Counted from the first letter of the stretch, positions 27,411 through 36,583 are shown. The stretch: 64,000 bases of DNA from Gammaproteobacteria bacterium (GCA_028820325.1 JAPPJO010000161.1:32021-96020); one strand, 5' to 3'. Translations and numbers: made by a program. Notes: generated by a model from the sequence alone, not told the origin.

Positions 27411-28388
27411 TTACGTCGCGCGCTCCGACATCGGCAACGTCCCCGCCAGGCGTTCCAGCGCCTCCAGCCCGTGCAGCCGGCCATCGAACAGAGGGATGGC
27501 GTGCACCGGATACCTGGAGAAACTCCTGCGCACCCGATCGGCGTACTCGCGCTGGCGATCCCTCCGGGCCCCCAGCAGCGCGCCGTCCGCGTCCTCGGGC
27601 ACCACCTGGTTCAGGAAGATGGCCGCAACCGGGATCCCGTACTTGTCGAGCATCTTCACCGACCGCTCGGTCTCCGACACGGGCAGATGTTCCGGCGTGA
27701 CGACGAAGACGAAGCCGGTGCGATGCGGGTCCGTGATCAGGGCGCGCGCATGGCGGAAGCGGGTCTGGCGTTCGGTGAGCGCGCCTAGCACCGGATCCTC
27801 CCCGGAGTCCTCGGTTCCCGCCGCCGCCCCCGCCACGTTGCGCCACATGCGCCCGAGCACGTTGACCTTCCTGCGCCGCGAGATGAGCCCGCTGATCCAC
27901 GCATCCATCAGCTCCGGCAGCGAGAGCAGCCGCAGCGTGTGACCCAGCGGGGCGGTATCGAAGATGAGGCGGTCGTAGGCGTGGCCGGCCTCCTCGGCGA
28001 TGCGCGTGAACCGATCGAACAGCGCCGACTCCTCGGCGCCGGGGGTCACGCGCGCGATGTCGATCTGGCGCTCGACCTCCGCCATCAGCCGGGGCGGCGT
28101 GCTGTCGGCGATGCGCGCCTTCACGTCGTCGATGTAACGGTCTGCTTCCTCCGCGGGATCGATCTCGAGCGCCCACAGCCGCGGGCGAACCTCCCGCGCC
28201 TCCCCTCCGAGCCGCGTCTCGAGCACGTCGGAGGTCGAGTGCGCGGGATCGGTGGAGACCAGAAGCGTGGGGTGCCCCTCGCGCGCGGCCTCGAGCGCCA
28301 TCGTGGCGGCCAGCGTGGTCTTGCCCACGCCGCCCTTGCCGCCGAAAAAGAGAACCTCGCGGTCGAGGATGCGGCGCGGCCTTGCCAT
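27411..28388 (-). CDS. ArsA/GET3-family ATPase
   Basis: Soluble ATPase of 325 residues from the SIMIBI class. The deviant Walker A FGGKGGVGKTT (residues 15-25, signature Lys18) opens the protein, switch I is near DPAHS, and switch II is FDTAPLGHTLR. Arsenite-binding cysteines of true ArsA are not seen and only one ATPase half is present, so an arsenite-efflux role is unlikely. Related single-domain proteins work in protein or tail-anchor targeting or in unknown systems. It lies 87 bases upstream of the CstA start and 78 bases downstream of the CC-ending small protein, all on one strand, so co-transcription is likely. Confidence 0.88.
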   Translation of the reverse strand: MARPRRILDREVLFFGGKGGVGKTTLAATMALEAAREGHPTLLVSTDPAHSTSDVLETRLGGEAREVRPRLWALEIDPAEEADRYIDDVKARIADSTPPRLMAEVERQIDIARVTPGAEESALFDRFTRIAEEAGHAYDRLIFDTAPLGHTLRLLSLPELMDAWISGLISRRRKVNVLGRMWRNVAGAAAGTEDSGEDPVLGALTERQTRFRHARALITDPHRTGFVFVVTPEHLPVSETERSVKMLDKYGIPVAAIFLNQVVPEDADGALLGARRDRQREYADRVRRSFSRYPVHAIPLFDGRLHGLEALERLAGTLPMSERAT

Positions 28389-28466
28389 CAGGAGGGCACC
28401 GGAGCGCGCCTCACCGGCTGTCCGCCCAGCAGCTCGCGCGGCGTCTCGGCGTCACCGGCGGCCGGC

Positions 28467-28784
28467 TCAACAGCACCTGAAGCCGCCGTCGGGAGCACTG
28501 GGCATGCCGATGCGCACGTGCCACTGGTGGAATTCCTCGATCACGTCGGGATAGATCTCGAGGGCGTAGAACGCCACGGGGTTGGGGGCGCCCAGCAGAT
28601 CCGCGAATCCCAGCAGCAGGAAGGTGTCGCGCTCCTGGCGGTACGATCGATAGATCTGGGATCGATAGGGGGCGAAGTAGATGCCTTCGTAGATCTCGCC
28701 CGCGGCGCGGAGACCCTTCCTCACGCGCCGGAAGGCCTTCCGGATCCAGGTTTCGGACGCCATCCTGCTTTCGCTACCCTGCAT
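28467..28784 (-). CDS. Small protein ending in Cys-Cys (cory-CC-star-like)
   Basis: Protein of 105 residues with a basic helical N-terminus, a central YFAPYRSQIYRSYRQERDTF segment and a C-terminus GGFRCC immediately before the stop. From memory this matches the small family NCBI names cory-CC-star, whose members end in CC and sit beside ArsA-type ATPases; I rate that match as likely, not certain. The start at 28784 overlaps the end of the cupin gene by 11 bases and has GAGG at 8-base spacing; an in-frame ATG at 28763 is the alternative. Function unknown; the paired terminal cysteines suggest metal or thiol chemistry. Confidence 0.72.
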   Translation of the reverse strand: MQGSESRMASETWIRKAFRRVRKGLRAAGEIYEGIYFAPYRSQIYRSYRQERDTFLLLGFADLLGAPNPVAFYALEIYPDVIEEFHQWHVRIGMPSAPDGGFRCC

Positions 28785-29166
28785 CGTACTCGTCCTCGCT
28801 CACCGGGTCGCCCCAGCTCGTAACCGCGTTCACGTTGAGCGCGATGTGGGTCATGGCTCCGCCGGGAGCGGCGCCGTGCCAGTGGTTCTCGCCGGGCTCC
28901 ACGACGATGAGATCTCCCGGTCCCGCTTCGCCGACGGGCTCGCCTTCCTTCTGGTATCGGCAGCGGCCCGCCACGATGAAGAGCATCTGATGGCCGCTGT
29001 GCGTGTGCCAGTTGGTGCGCGAGCGGGCCTCGAAGTGCACGCGGTAGACGTTGACGCGCGGATCCGCGGAAAGCGCGCCCTCGATGCGGCGCAGGCTCCC
29101 GGGGCCGGTGAAGTTGGCCGGGTCCGAAGATTCGCGGTCAAGGGTCGCCAGGGGAAACACGTTCAT
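28774..29166 (-). CDS. Small cupin-domain protein
   Basis: Protein of 130 residues forming a single cupin barrel. Motif 1 is NWHTHSGHQMLFIVAGR (metal-type histidines H54 and H56) and motif 2 is GPGDLIVVEPGENHWHGA (H95 or H97). Such proteins bind a divalent metal and act as oxygenases, isomerases or sensors; substrate not identifiable. It is the first gene of a probable minus-strand operon with the CC-ending protein, ArsA ATPase, CstA transporter and M14 peptidase. Divergent from the Dph6-like gene. Confidence 0.85.
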   Translation of the reverse strand: MNVFPLATLDRESSDPANFTGPGSLRRIEGALSADPRVNVYRVHFEARSRTNWHTHSGHQMLFIVAGRCRYQKEGEPVGEAGPGDLIVVEPGENHWHGAAPGGAMTHIALNVNAVTSWGDPVSEDEYDAG

Positions 29167-29315
29167 CTTCTGCTCTCGGATTCGCCGTGTCCGGGATGGG
29201 GGTCGCGTGCCATCATCGCGCCTGATGGCGCTGTTGGCCAGTGGGCTCCCTCAATAGTATTGGTGCCCTGATCCCGGAAAGGCAGTTCACCGGCTCGCGG
29301 GCAGGCCATCCTCCG

Positions 29316-30143
29316 ATGACATCCAATCGTTCCATCACCAGCCGGCTTCACGAAGAAGCCTCGAGTAACGGGGAGACCTTCTACCTCGACCCGGAGACCG
29401 GCCTCGCCGTCTTCACCGAGTTCGGCCTGCGCCAGCGGGGCAGCTGCTGCTGGAGCGGCTGCCGGCACTGCCCCTACGAGGCCGGGAGGGCGGATGACGG
29501 GGAGGGTGCCGCGACCGTGGAGCCTCCGCTCTGGCTCACACCGCTGCGCCCCGGGCCCGAGCCCGTCGACGTGCTCTTCTGGAGCGGCGGCAAGGACAGC
29601 TTTCTCGCCTACCGGGCGCTGCTGCGCGAGGGGGCCCGCCCCGCGGTCCTGCTGACGACCTTCGACGCGGCGAGCCGGACGATCGCGCACCAGGAGCTGC
29701 GGGTGGAGCTTGTGGTCCGACAGGCCGAGCACCTGCGCGTGCCCCTGCTGGGCGTTCCCCTCCATCCCGGCCTCGCCTACGAGGCGCGCGTCGCCGAAGC
29801 CGTCACGTCGATTCCCGCGATCGCCCGCTTCGTGTTCGGCGATCTGCACCTCGAGCACATCCGCGAGTGGCGCACGGGCGCGTTCCGGGAGCTCGCGGAG
29901 ACGCGCGGCGCATCGCTCCACTTCCCCATCTGGCAAGTGCCTTACGAGGTGCTGATGGCCGATCTGGAGGCCAGCGGAATCGTTTGCGAGGTGTCCGCCG
30001 TGACCGATGCGGCGCTGGGCGCGCTCGTCCCCGGCCAGCGCTTCGACCGCGAGGCGATGATGGGGCTGCCGGACGGCGTGGACCGCTTCGGCGAGAACGG
30101 AGAGTTTCACACCCTGGCGAAGGTGTGGGTCGAACATGACTAA
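29316..30143 (+). CDS. Dph6-like PP-loop ATPase with N-terminal DUF5522-type Cys motif
   Basis: Protein of 275 residues. The first 55 residues carry a Cys cluster C44-C45, C49, C52-P-Y54 (CCWSGCRHCPY), a DUF5522-like zinc or Fe-S motif. The rest is an adenine nucleotide alpha-hydrolase of the diphthine-ammonia-ligase (Dph6) family: the PP-loop SGGKDS at 90-95 and the C-terminal GENGEFHTL motif. Bacteria lack diphthamide, so the bacterial role is different and unknown, probably ATP-dependent amidation. ATG at 29316 is chosen; a GTG at 29241 in frame would add 25 less protein-like residues. Divergent from the cupin gene. Confidence 0.85.
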   Translation: MTSNRSITSRLHEEASSNGETFYLDPETGLAVFTEFGLRQRGSCCWSGCRHCPYEAGRADDGEGAATVEPPLWLTPLRPGPEPVDVLFWSGGKDSFLAYRALLREGARPAVLLTTFDAASRTIAHQELRVELVVRQAEHLRVPLLGVPLHPGLAYEARVAEAVTSIPAIARFVFGDLHLEHIREWRTGAFRELAETRGASLHFPIWQVPYEVLMADLEASGIVCEVSAVTDAALGALVPGQRFDREAMMGLPDGVDRFGENGEFHTLAKVWVEHD

Positions 30144-30160
30144 GTTCGATTAGCTTAGTC
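30138..30160. terminator. Hairpin between convergent genes
   Basis: GACTAAG at 30138-30144 and CTTAGTC at 30154-30160 form a 7-pair stem with a 9-base AT-rich loop. It spans the stop codon of the Dph6-like gene and lies next to the stop of the convergent fusion gene, so it could end transcription from both sides. Confidence 0.4.
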
Positions 30161-30162
30161 CG

Positions 30163-33100
30163 CTACGTCAGGCGCAGCGCGTCCTCCCCCAACACCTCGT
30201 CGAGGTTGCTCACCAGCCGGTCGGCGTCGTCTTCGTCGAAGACCAGCGGCGGCTTGATCTTCACCACGTTGTGGAGCGGGCCGTCGGTGCTGAGCAGGAT
30301 GCCCCGGTCGCGCATGCGCTCCACCAGGCAGGTCGCGTGGCGAGGGGCCGGATCGAGCGATTCCCGGTCCGTCACAAGCTCGATGCCCTGAAAGAGCCCG
30401 GTCCCACGCGCGTCCCCGACGATCGGATGGCGCTCCACCAGGCCCTTCAGCCCCGCGAGCAGCCGCTCACCGACCCGCCGGGCGTGGTCCTGCAGCCTCT
30501 CTTCTTCGATCACGTCCAGCACCGCCAGGCCGATGCGGCACGACACCGGGTTGCCGCCGAAGGTGTTGAAGTACTCCATCCCGTTGTTGAAGGACTCGGC
30601 GATCTCCGGGGTGGTCACCACGGCGGCGAGCGGATGGCCGTTGCCGATGGGCTTGCCCATGGTGACGATGTCCGGCACCACCCCGTGATCCTCGAATGCC
30701 CAGAAGGACGAGCCGGCGCGCCCGAACCCGACCTGCACCTCGTCGGCGATGCAAACCCCGCCTGCCGCCCGCACGCGCTCGAACGCGCCGCGCAGGAAGC
30801 CGTCGGGAAGCACGATCTGGCCGCCGCAACTCAGGATCGACTCGAAGAGGAAGCCGGCGGGCCGTCCGCCGAGCGCGTCGACGGCGCGACCGACCTCCTC
30901 CGCGTAGAGCGCGCCGCAGTCGGGATCGGAGAACCGGTAACGGCCGCGATAGCCGTCGGGCATGGGGACGCACGCGACCCACCGCGGCGGCCCCGCGCCC
31001 CCCGGCCCGTCGAACTTGTACGAACTGAGCTGCACCAGTGAACTCGTGTTGCCGTGATACCCGCCCTCCAGCACGACCATGCCCTCGCGCCCCGTGTGGG
31101 TCCGCGCCATGCGCAGCGCCAGCTCGTTGGCTTCGCTCCCGGTGCACACGAAGAAGCAGACGCCCAGCGGGTCGGGCAGCGTGGCGGCGAGACGCCGGGC
31201 GTACTCCGTGAGGCTGTCGTGCAGGTAGCGGGTGTTGGTGTTGAGGACAGCCATCTGGTCCTGACCGGCCTCGACCACGCGCGGGTGCGCGTGGCCCACC
31301 TGCGCGACGTTGTTGACGCAGTCCAGGTAGGGCTGGCCTGCATCGTCGTACAGGTAGGCGCCCTTGCCACGCACCATCTCCAGCGGACGCCGGTAGGAGA
31401 TGGAAAGCGAGGGCCCGAGCAGCTTCCGGCGCGCGCCCAGCAGCTCCGAGGCCGCATTCCTGCCGGCGGGAGCCAGATCCGGGATCCCGAGCACCAGGTT
31501 CGGGTCCGGCGAAAGGCTGAGCCACACGTCCCGCTGGCTGGGCGGCGCCACGCCGGGGAAGTCGCCTTCGCGGCCCAGCAGGTCCGTCATCAGCTGGAAA
31601 TGAAGATGAGGGGCCCAGTCGCCGTTCTCCGGATACGGCCCGATCCTGCCGATCTCGTCTCCGGCGGCGATCTGCTGTCCTGGGCGGAGCCCGGCCAGCG
31701 AGTCCCGCGAGAGGTGGCCGTAGAGGGTGTACCACGCGCCCAGCCCACCCCCCTCGTGGCGCAGAATGATGGCCGGCCCGTAGTCGAGGCGGGCGTCGTT
31801 GTCGCGGAAGCTGTGGACGGTTGCATCGCAGGGAGCGTGGATCGGCGTTCCGGGTTCCGCGAAGAGATCGATGCCCACATGAACCGTTCGCCGCTCCAGC
31901 CCGTCCTCGCCCTGGATCGCAAACGCGTCGGAGTCGTACCAGCGGCGGGCCTCGTCGTATCGGCCGATCCCGATGGCCGCCCCAACGGCCCGCGTGTGGC
32001 GGAACAGAAGATCGGTCCACCCTCGCGCGTCCAGGTCGCCCGTGGTGCCGAGCCACCGGCTGCCCACGCTCAGGTCGAAGACGGTGTGCGGGCTCTCCGC
32101 CAGTTCCGACGGCAGCACCGAGGCGAAACGCCCTTCGTCGCGCTGCCGCCTCAGCCATGCGCGCAGGCCCGGAGCACGCGGGTTCGGCTCCAGTCCGCAG
32201 GCCTCGCGCAACCGATAGTGCACGAAGTCCGGATGGAATTCCTCTCCGCGGTCCATGCGCTCCAGCAGTTCCCACACGTGCGTTTCACTGATGCTCAGAT
32301 ACTCGTTGTCCGGCTCCCGGGCCCGTTGCCAGGCAGCCATGGTGGCGCTCAGGCAGAGCCGCATCCCGGTAAGCGGGAAGACGGCGGCGATTTCCTCCTC
32401 TCCGAGTGGATACTCCTCGTGGAATCCGCTCGCGAGCTGCGCCAGAGCCCCCACGGGATCGCGCTTCGAGAGCATCGCGTAGGCCCCCGCGACCGCCGGC
32501 TCGGAAGCCAGCCAGGTGCGCATGGCGTCGCCGAAGTCGATGATGCCGGTGACCCGCCGGTCCCCGTAGCGCCCGCCCGGGGGCGTGTCCTCGACCCGAT
32601 TGGCGAGCACGTTGTAGTCGTTGGCGTCGCCGTGTACCACCTGGGTGCGCAAGCCCGGGATCAGAGGCCCCAGCCTCTCCTCGCAGTCCACCATCCGGCG
32701 GCGCAGCAACGCCCGGCGGCCTTTTCCCTTCACGCTCCCCACCCGCTCCTCGAAAAGGGCGGACGCAGTGCGCAGGTCCCAGTGGAAGCCGGTCTCGGCC
32801 GCGGGATGCTCGAAGTCGGCGAGGGCGGTGTTCAGGCGGGCCAGCACGCCTCCCCAGGAACGCAGCAGCTCCGGGCTGTGCGGGTTTACCTCGGCAACCG
32901 TCACCCCGTGCAGCCAGGTGACCAGGCGCAAAGGGTAATGGATTCCCCCCTTTTCAACCGTCGCGAGAGGGGCTCCAGCGAGATCGGGAACCACCGCGGG
33001 GAACGTCGACCGAAGAGCACCGCCGTCCTCCAGCCACCGCTTCGCCAACCTCGCCAGGATCGCGCCCTGCATCTCCAGCGACGCCCGGGATTCCTCCGGG

Positions 33101-33321
33101 TTCCCGATCTTGAGCACGAACGCTTCAGCGGCGCCCTCGGCTCCGGAGTCTTTCGCCCCCTCGCTCGGCTCCCGACTCGAACCCCGCCCGTCCCCCGTGG
33201 CGCGGAGCAGAAAGTTCCGGTCCCGCTCGCTCGGGAGTTCTCTGGCGCGAGCCAGAATGCCGTAACGGTCCCTGGCCAGAGCCTCCGCCTCGGCGGTCGT
33301 GAAGTCGGGCCGCACTCGCAT
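30163..33321 (-). CDS. Three-domain fusion: APH-type kinase, M23 peptidase-like domain, class III aminotransferase
   Basis: A 1052-residue protein. Residues 1 to about 370 are an aminoglycoside-phosphotransferase fold kinase (VHGDANDYNVLA catalytic loop, IIDFGDA metal loop). Residues about 470-600 form an M23/LytM-like domain with HVGIDLFAEPGTPI, YTLYGHLS and HLHFQL. Residues about 620-1052 form a class III PLP aminotransferase with DEVQVGFGRAG and the Schiff-base lysine near K890 (MGKPIGNG). In vertebrates the kinase and PLP parts are separate hydroxylysine kinase and phospholyase enzymes, so phosphorylation followed by phospho-lyase cleavage of an amino alcohol or hydroxy-amino acid is a reasonable inference. 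The M23 domain has no obvious place in that chemistry. No signal peptide is present. Confidence 0.85.
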   Translation of the reverse strand: MRVRPDFTTAEAEALARDRYGILARARELPSERDRNFLLRATGDGRGSSREPSEGAKDSGAEGAAEAFVLKIGNPEESRASLEMQGAILARLAKRWLEDGGALRSTFPAVVPDLAGAPLATVEKGGIHYPLRLVTWLHGVTVAEVNPHSPELLRSWGGVLARLNTALADFEHPAAETGFHWDLRTASALFEERVGSVKGKGRRALLRRRMVDCEERLGPLIPGLRTQVVHGDANDYNVLANRVEDTPPGGRYGDRRVTGIIDFGDAMRTWLASEPAVAGAYAMLSKRDPVGALAQLASGFHEEYPLGEEEIAAVFPLTGMRLCLSATMAAWQRAREPDNEYLSISETHVWELLERMDRGEEFHPDFVHYRLREACGLEPNPRAPGLRAWLRRQRDEGRFASVLPSELAESPHTVFDLSVGSRWLGTTGDLDARGWTDLLFRHTRAVGAAIGIGRYDEARRWYDSDAFAIQGEDGLERRTVHVGIDLFAEPGTPIHAPCDATVHSFRDNDARLDYGPAIILRHEGGGLGAWYTLYGHLSRDSLAGLRPGQQIAAGDEIGRIGPYPENGDWAPHLHFQLMTDLLGREGDFPGVAPPSQRDVWLSLSPDPNLVLGIPDLAPAGRNAASELLGARRKLLGPSLSISYRRPLEMVRGKGAYLYDDAGQPYLDCVNNVAQVGHAHPRVVEAGQDQMAVLNTNTRYLHDSLTEYARRLAATLPDPLGVCFFVCTGSEANELALRMARTHTGREGMVVLEGGYHGNTSSLVQLSSYKFDGPGGAGPPRWVACVPMPDGYRGRYRFSDPDCGALYAEEVGRAVDALGGRPAGFLFESILSCGGQIVLPDGFLRGAFERVRAAGGVCIADEVQVGFGRAGSSFWAFEDHGVVPDIVTMGKPIGNGHPLAAVVTTPEIAESFNNGMEYFNTFGGNPVSCRIGLAVLDVIEEERLQDHARRVGERLLAGLKGLVERHPIVGDARGTGLFQGIELVTDRESLDPAPRHATCLVERMRDRGILLSTDGPLHNVVKIKPPLVFDEDDADRLVSNLDEVLGEDALRLT

Positions 33322-33327
33322 GGCGCC

Positions 33328-34704
33328 TCAGCCCCTTCCCAGCGCTCTTCGCAGGAACGTCGCCGCGCGCGGAATGACCCCGCTCAGGTCGAAGACGTCG
33401 TGTCCGGCGCCCTCGTAGATGAAGGCCTCGAATTCCGGCGGTTCTTTCCCCAACTCCTCCATGACCCGGATCATGGACTGGGCCTGGCTGACGGAGACGG
33501 TCTCGTCGCCGGTCCCGTGGTGCAGCTGGACGGCGGGCAGATCCTCGGCGAACAGCACGGCGGAGCGGCGAACCAGCTCCATGCGCACCCTGGCAAGTTC
33601 GATTCGCCCTCCCATGTACGGCTGGATGAGCGTCGAGTCCATGTGCGCCACCCCGGTGAGGTCGCGCGGCATTCCCAGCGCCGCCTCGCGCACGATCTCC
33701 CTCACCCATTCGTCGAAGAAATCGGTGGGACCGAACAGGGTGACGATGTTCTCGACCCGCTCGTCCCGAATGCCGGCCAGAAGGGCGACGCCTCCGCCCC
33801 GGCTGGCTCCCACCAGGCTGAGGGCTTCGGGTTTGGCCTGCGGCGTGATCGCCAGCGCGACGTTCAGGAGCGCCAGGGCATCGTCCACGTCGTAATCCCA
33901 GTGCCCGCCGGGACCGGTTGAGACCCACTCCCGGTCGTCATGCTCCAGGGGCTCGCTGCGGAACGACGGAATCACGTACACGAAGCTGTCGCGCAGCTCC
34001 CCGAGCGCGAAGGCGAGGAACTGGACATCGTCCACGTCGACGCCGTTGTCGCCCCCGTGCAGGTACATCAGGACGGGCAGGCTGGCCGCCTTCCTCGACT
34101 TCGGGACGACGATCGCTCCGTAGTGACGCGCTTCGCCGACCTGGTGGGACACCACGCGCAGGGTCGCCGGGGAGCCGAAAAGGGAATAGGCCTCGGTCAA
34201 CTCGATGGTCAGGGCGGCGGGCGAGATGTCGCGATCCGCCCAGTCAGCGCGCACAGCCGCGATCTCTTCGGCGGTGGGCGGCGCGAACAGGACCTCGAGT
34301 TCCGCCTCCAGATCGACCGCCCAGGCATGGATCGCCGTGGCGGCCAGGCCCCCCGCGACCAGCACCGTCTGCGTCCCCGGATCGGGACCGAGGGTCCAGG
34401 TGATCGCCACGTCGCCGTTCTGGTCGGTAGTGGCTCGACCCGGCTCCACCCGGCCGCTCCCCGGAGTCGTCACGAAGTCGACGGCGATGCCGGCAACCGG
34501 CAGCCCTCCCGCATCCACGGCGCGGAATACGATCGGTTCGTCGAGGCGGGTGCCGACAAAGGCGGGCTGACCCCCTCCGGACACGACGGCGATGGCGGCC
34601 GCCGAGGACGAGGCGCCGGGCTCGACCGGATCGCTGGCCCGCTCGCACGCCGCGAGGGTTGGGACCACCAGCAGCGGCAACAGCCGGCGCCAACATCCCG
34701 ACAA
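33328..34704 (-). CDS. Lipoprotein with Ig-like domain and alpha/beta hydrolase domain (TTG start)
   Basis: Exported protein of 458 residues. The leader LLPLLVVPTLAAC ends in a good lipobox. A Big-type beta-sandwich (about residues 40-130, including GRVEPGRATTDQNGDVAIT) precedes an alpha/beta hydrolase related to prolyl oligopeptidases and BAAT-like esterases: oxyanion segment YLHGGDNG, nucleophile elbow GASRGGG, acid HGTGDETVS and histidine GAGHDVFD. The start is assigned to TTG at 34704 because AGGAGG lies 6 bases upstream and the lipoprotein leader begins there; the first in-frame ATG (34872) would overlap the divergent lactate permease gene. It ends 6 bases before the fusion gene start, so the two are probably co-transcribed. 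Confidence 0.78.
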   Translation of the reverse strand: MSGCWRRLLPLLVVPTLAACERASDPVEPGASSSAAAIAVVSGGGQPAFVGTRLDEPIVFRAVDAGGLPVAGIAVDFVTTPGSGRVEPGRATTDQNGDVAITWTLGPDPGTQTVLVAGGLAATAIHAWAVDLEAELEVLFAPPTAEEIAAVRADWADRDISPAALTIELTEAYSLFGSPATLRVVSHQVGEARHYGAIVVPKSRKAASLPVLMYLHGGDNGVDVDDVQFLAFALGELRDSFVYVIPSFRSEPLEHDDREWVSTGPGGHWDYDVDDALALLNVALAITPQAKPEALSLVGASRGGGVALLAGIRDERVENIVTLFGPTDFFDEWVREIVREAALGMPRDLTGVAHMDSTLIQPYMGGRIELARVRMELVRRSAVLFAEDLPAVQLHHGTGDETVSVSQAQSMIRVMEELGKEPPEFEAFIYEGAGHDVFDLSGVIPRAATFLRRALGRG

Positions 34705-34870
34705 ATCAAGCCTCCTCAAATGCCCTCTCAGGATCGTCCCCCGGCATCCCCTTGCCGCGGAAACGATAACGCAAACCGTGTCCTGCGTCGCATGGCCCTC
34801 CGCTTGCCCGCACGGGATGCGGAGACGCACATTCGCGCGGTCCGTCAGGTGATTCAACCCGGAGGCTTCC

Positions 34871-36583
34871 ATGTCCCCAGGCGTTCAGGCCGCGCTCGCG
34901 CTCCTCCCCATTCTCATCGGGGGCACCCTGCTCGTCGGATTCCGGGTGCCGGCGAAGTTCGCGATGCCCATCGCCTACGTCTCGGCCGTCGTCGTGGCGC
35001 TGACGGCGTGGCAGGTGGCTCCGGTCCGCGTCGCGGCGTCCTCGGTCCAGGGGCTGTTCCTGACCTTCGATCTGCTGGTCATCATCTTCGGCGCGATTTT
35101 GTTGCTGAACACACTGGAACAGTCGGGCGGCGTCTCCGCGATCCGGCGCAGCTTCCGCAGCATCAGCGAGGATCGCCGGGTCCAGATCATCATCATCGCC
35201 TGGCTGTTCGGGTCCTTCATCGAGGGCGCGGCGGGATTCGGGACACCGGCCGCGGTGGCGGCACCGCTCATGGTGGCGATGGGCTTCCCGGCCGCCGGGG
35301 CGGTCATGATCGGCATGATGATCCAGAGCACCGCGGTGACCTTCGGGGCCGTGGGCACGCCCGTGCTGGTGGGGGTGCAGGGCGGCCTGGGGGGAGAGGC
35401 CTTCGACGCCCAACTCCTCGCCGCCGGCATCACCATGGACGACTTCCTGCGGCTGGTGACCGACCGGGTCGTGGTCCTGCACGCGATCGCCGGCACCCTG
35501 ATGCCCACCTTCATGATCGTCATGACCACCCGTTTCTTCGGCGCCAACCGGTCGTGGACGGAAGGGCTGTCGATCTTCCCCTTCGCCCTCTTCGCCGGGG
35601 TGGCCTTCACCGTCCCCTACATGTTCACGGGATGGCTGCTGGGGCCGGAGTTTCCCGCGCTGCTGGGCGCTCCGGTCGGGCTTGCGATCGTGATCTTCGC
35701 GGCGCGCCGCGGCTTCCTGATTCCGGACGACACGTGGGACTTCCCGGAGCGCAGCCGCTGGGGCCGGGGCTGGGCCAGCGGGCTGGAAGCGCGGCAGGAT
35801 CTGGAGGACGACGACGAGCGCGTCTCCGTGGGGATGGCCTGGGCACCCTATGCGCTGCTGGCCGTGCTGCTGGTCCTGAGCCGGCTGTCGGAGCTGCCCG
35901 TGCAGAACTGGCTGCGCGCCCCCGCCATCACCTGGGCGAACGTGTTCGGCACCGACATCACCGCCACCACCACCCCCCTCTACCTGCCTGGAACCATCCT
36001 GATCGCGGTGGTCGCCGTGACCTTTTTCCTGCACCGGATGAAGTTCCCCGAGCTGCAGCGGGCGTTCACCAAGTCGTCGCGCGTGCTCCTCGGGGCCGGC
36101 TTCGTGCTCATCTTCACCGTGCCCATGGTGCGCATCTACATCCAGTCGGGCGTGAACGCGGCCGACCTGGTCAGCATGCCCATCGCCATGGCCGCCTGGG
36201 TCGCGGACAACGTGGGACAGGTGTGGCCGATGTTCGCGGGCGTCACCGGCGCGCTGGGCGCCTTCATCGCCGGATCGAACACGGTCAGCAATCTCATGTT
36301 CTCGCTCTTCCAGCACGGCGTAGCCGAGAGGCTGGCGGTGTCGAGCGCGATGATCGTGGCGCTGCAGGCGGTCGGGGCGGCGGCGGGCAACATGGTCGCG
36401 ATCCACAACGTAGTGGCGGCGTCCGCTACGGTGGGCCTGCTGGGCCAGGAGGGGGTGACGCTGCGCAAGACCATCCTGCCCACCATCTACTACCTCACGG
36501 TCATCGGCGTGCTGGGGCTGATCGCCGTGCACGTCATCGGACTGGCCGATCCGCTGATGGGCGCGGGCGGCGGGAGTCCCTGA
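34871..36583 (+). CDS. lctP: L-lactate permease family transporter
   Basis: Inner-membrane transporter of 570 residues with about 13 hydrophobic segments, matching the LctP/LldP lactate permease family along its whole length. Typical pieces are LNTLEQSGGVSAIRRSF, the conserved FIEGAAGFGTPAAVAAPLM, VTFGAVGTPVLVG and, near the C-terminus, GSNTVSNLMFSLFQ. Substrates are lactate or glycolate imported with protons. It is divergent from the TTG-start lipoprotein gene; the promoter must lie in the 166 bases between 34705 and 34870. An exported amidohydrolase follows on the same strand. Confidence 0.93.
   Translation: MSPGVQAALALLPILIGGTLLVGFRVPAKFAMPIAYVSAVVVALTAWQVAPVRVAASSVQGLFLTFDLLVIIFGAILLLNTLEQSGGVSAIRRSFRSISEDRRVQIIIIAWLFGSFIEGAAGFGTPAAVAAPLMVAMGFPAAGAVMIGMMIQSTAVTFGAVGTPVLVGVQGGLGGEAFDAQLLAAGITMDDFLRLVTDRVVVLHAIAGTLMPTFMIVMTTRFFGANRSWTEGLSIFPFALFAGVAFTVPYMFTGWLLGPEFPALLGAPVGLAIVIFAARRGFLIPDDTWDFPERSRWGRGWASGLEARQDLEDDDERVSVGMAWAPYALLAVLLVLSRLSELPVQNWLRAPAITWANVFGTDITATTTPLYLPGTILIAVVAVTFFLHRMKFPELQRAFTKSSRVLLGAGFVLIFTVPMVRIYIQSGVNAADLVSMPIAMAAWVADNVGQVWPMFAGVTGALGAFIAGSNTVSNLMFSLFQHGVAERLAVSSAMIVALQAVGAAAGNMVAIHNVVAASATVGLLGQEGVTLRKTILPTIYYLTVIGVLGLIAVHVIGLADPLMGAGGGSP

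Noticed and set aside
27411..28388. ArsA ATPase considered as part of an arsenite-efflux operon
   Set aside because: A single ATPase half, no arsenite-type cysteines recognised, and no ArsB, ArsC, ArsD or ArsR nearby.
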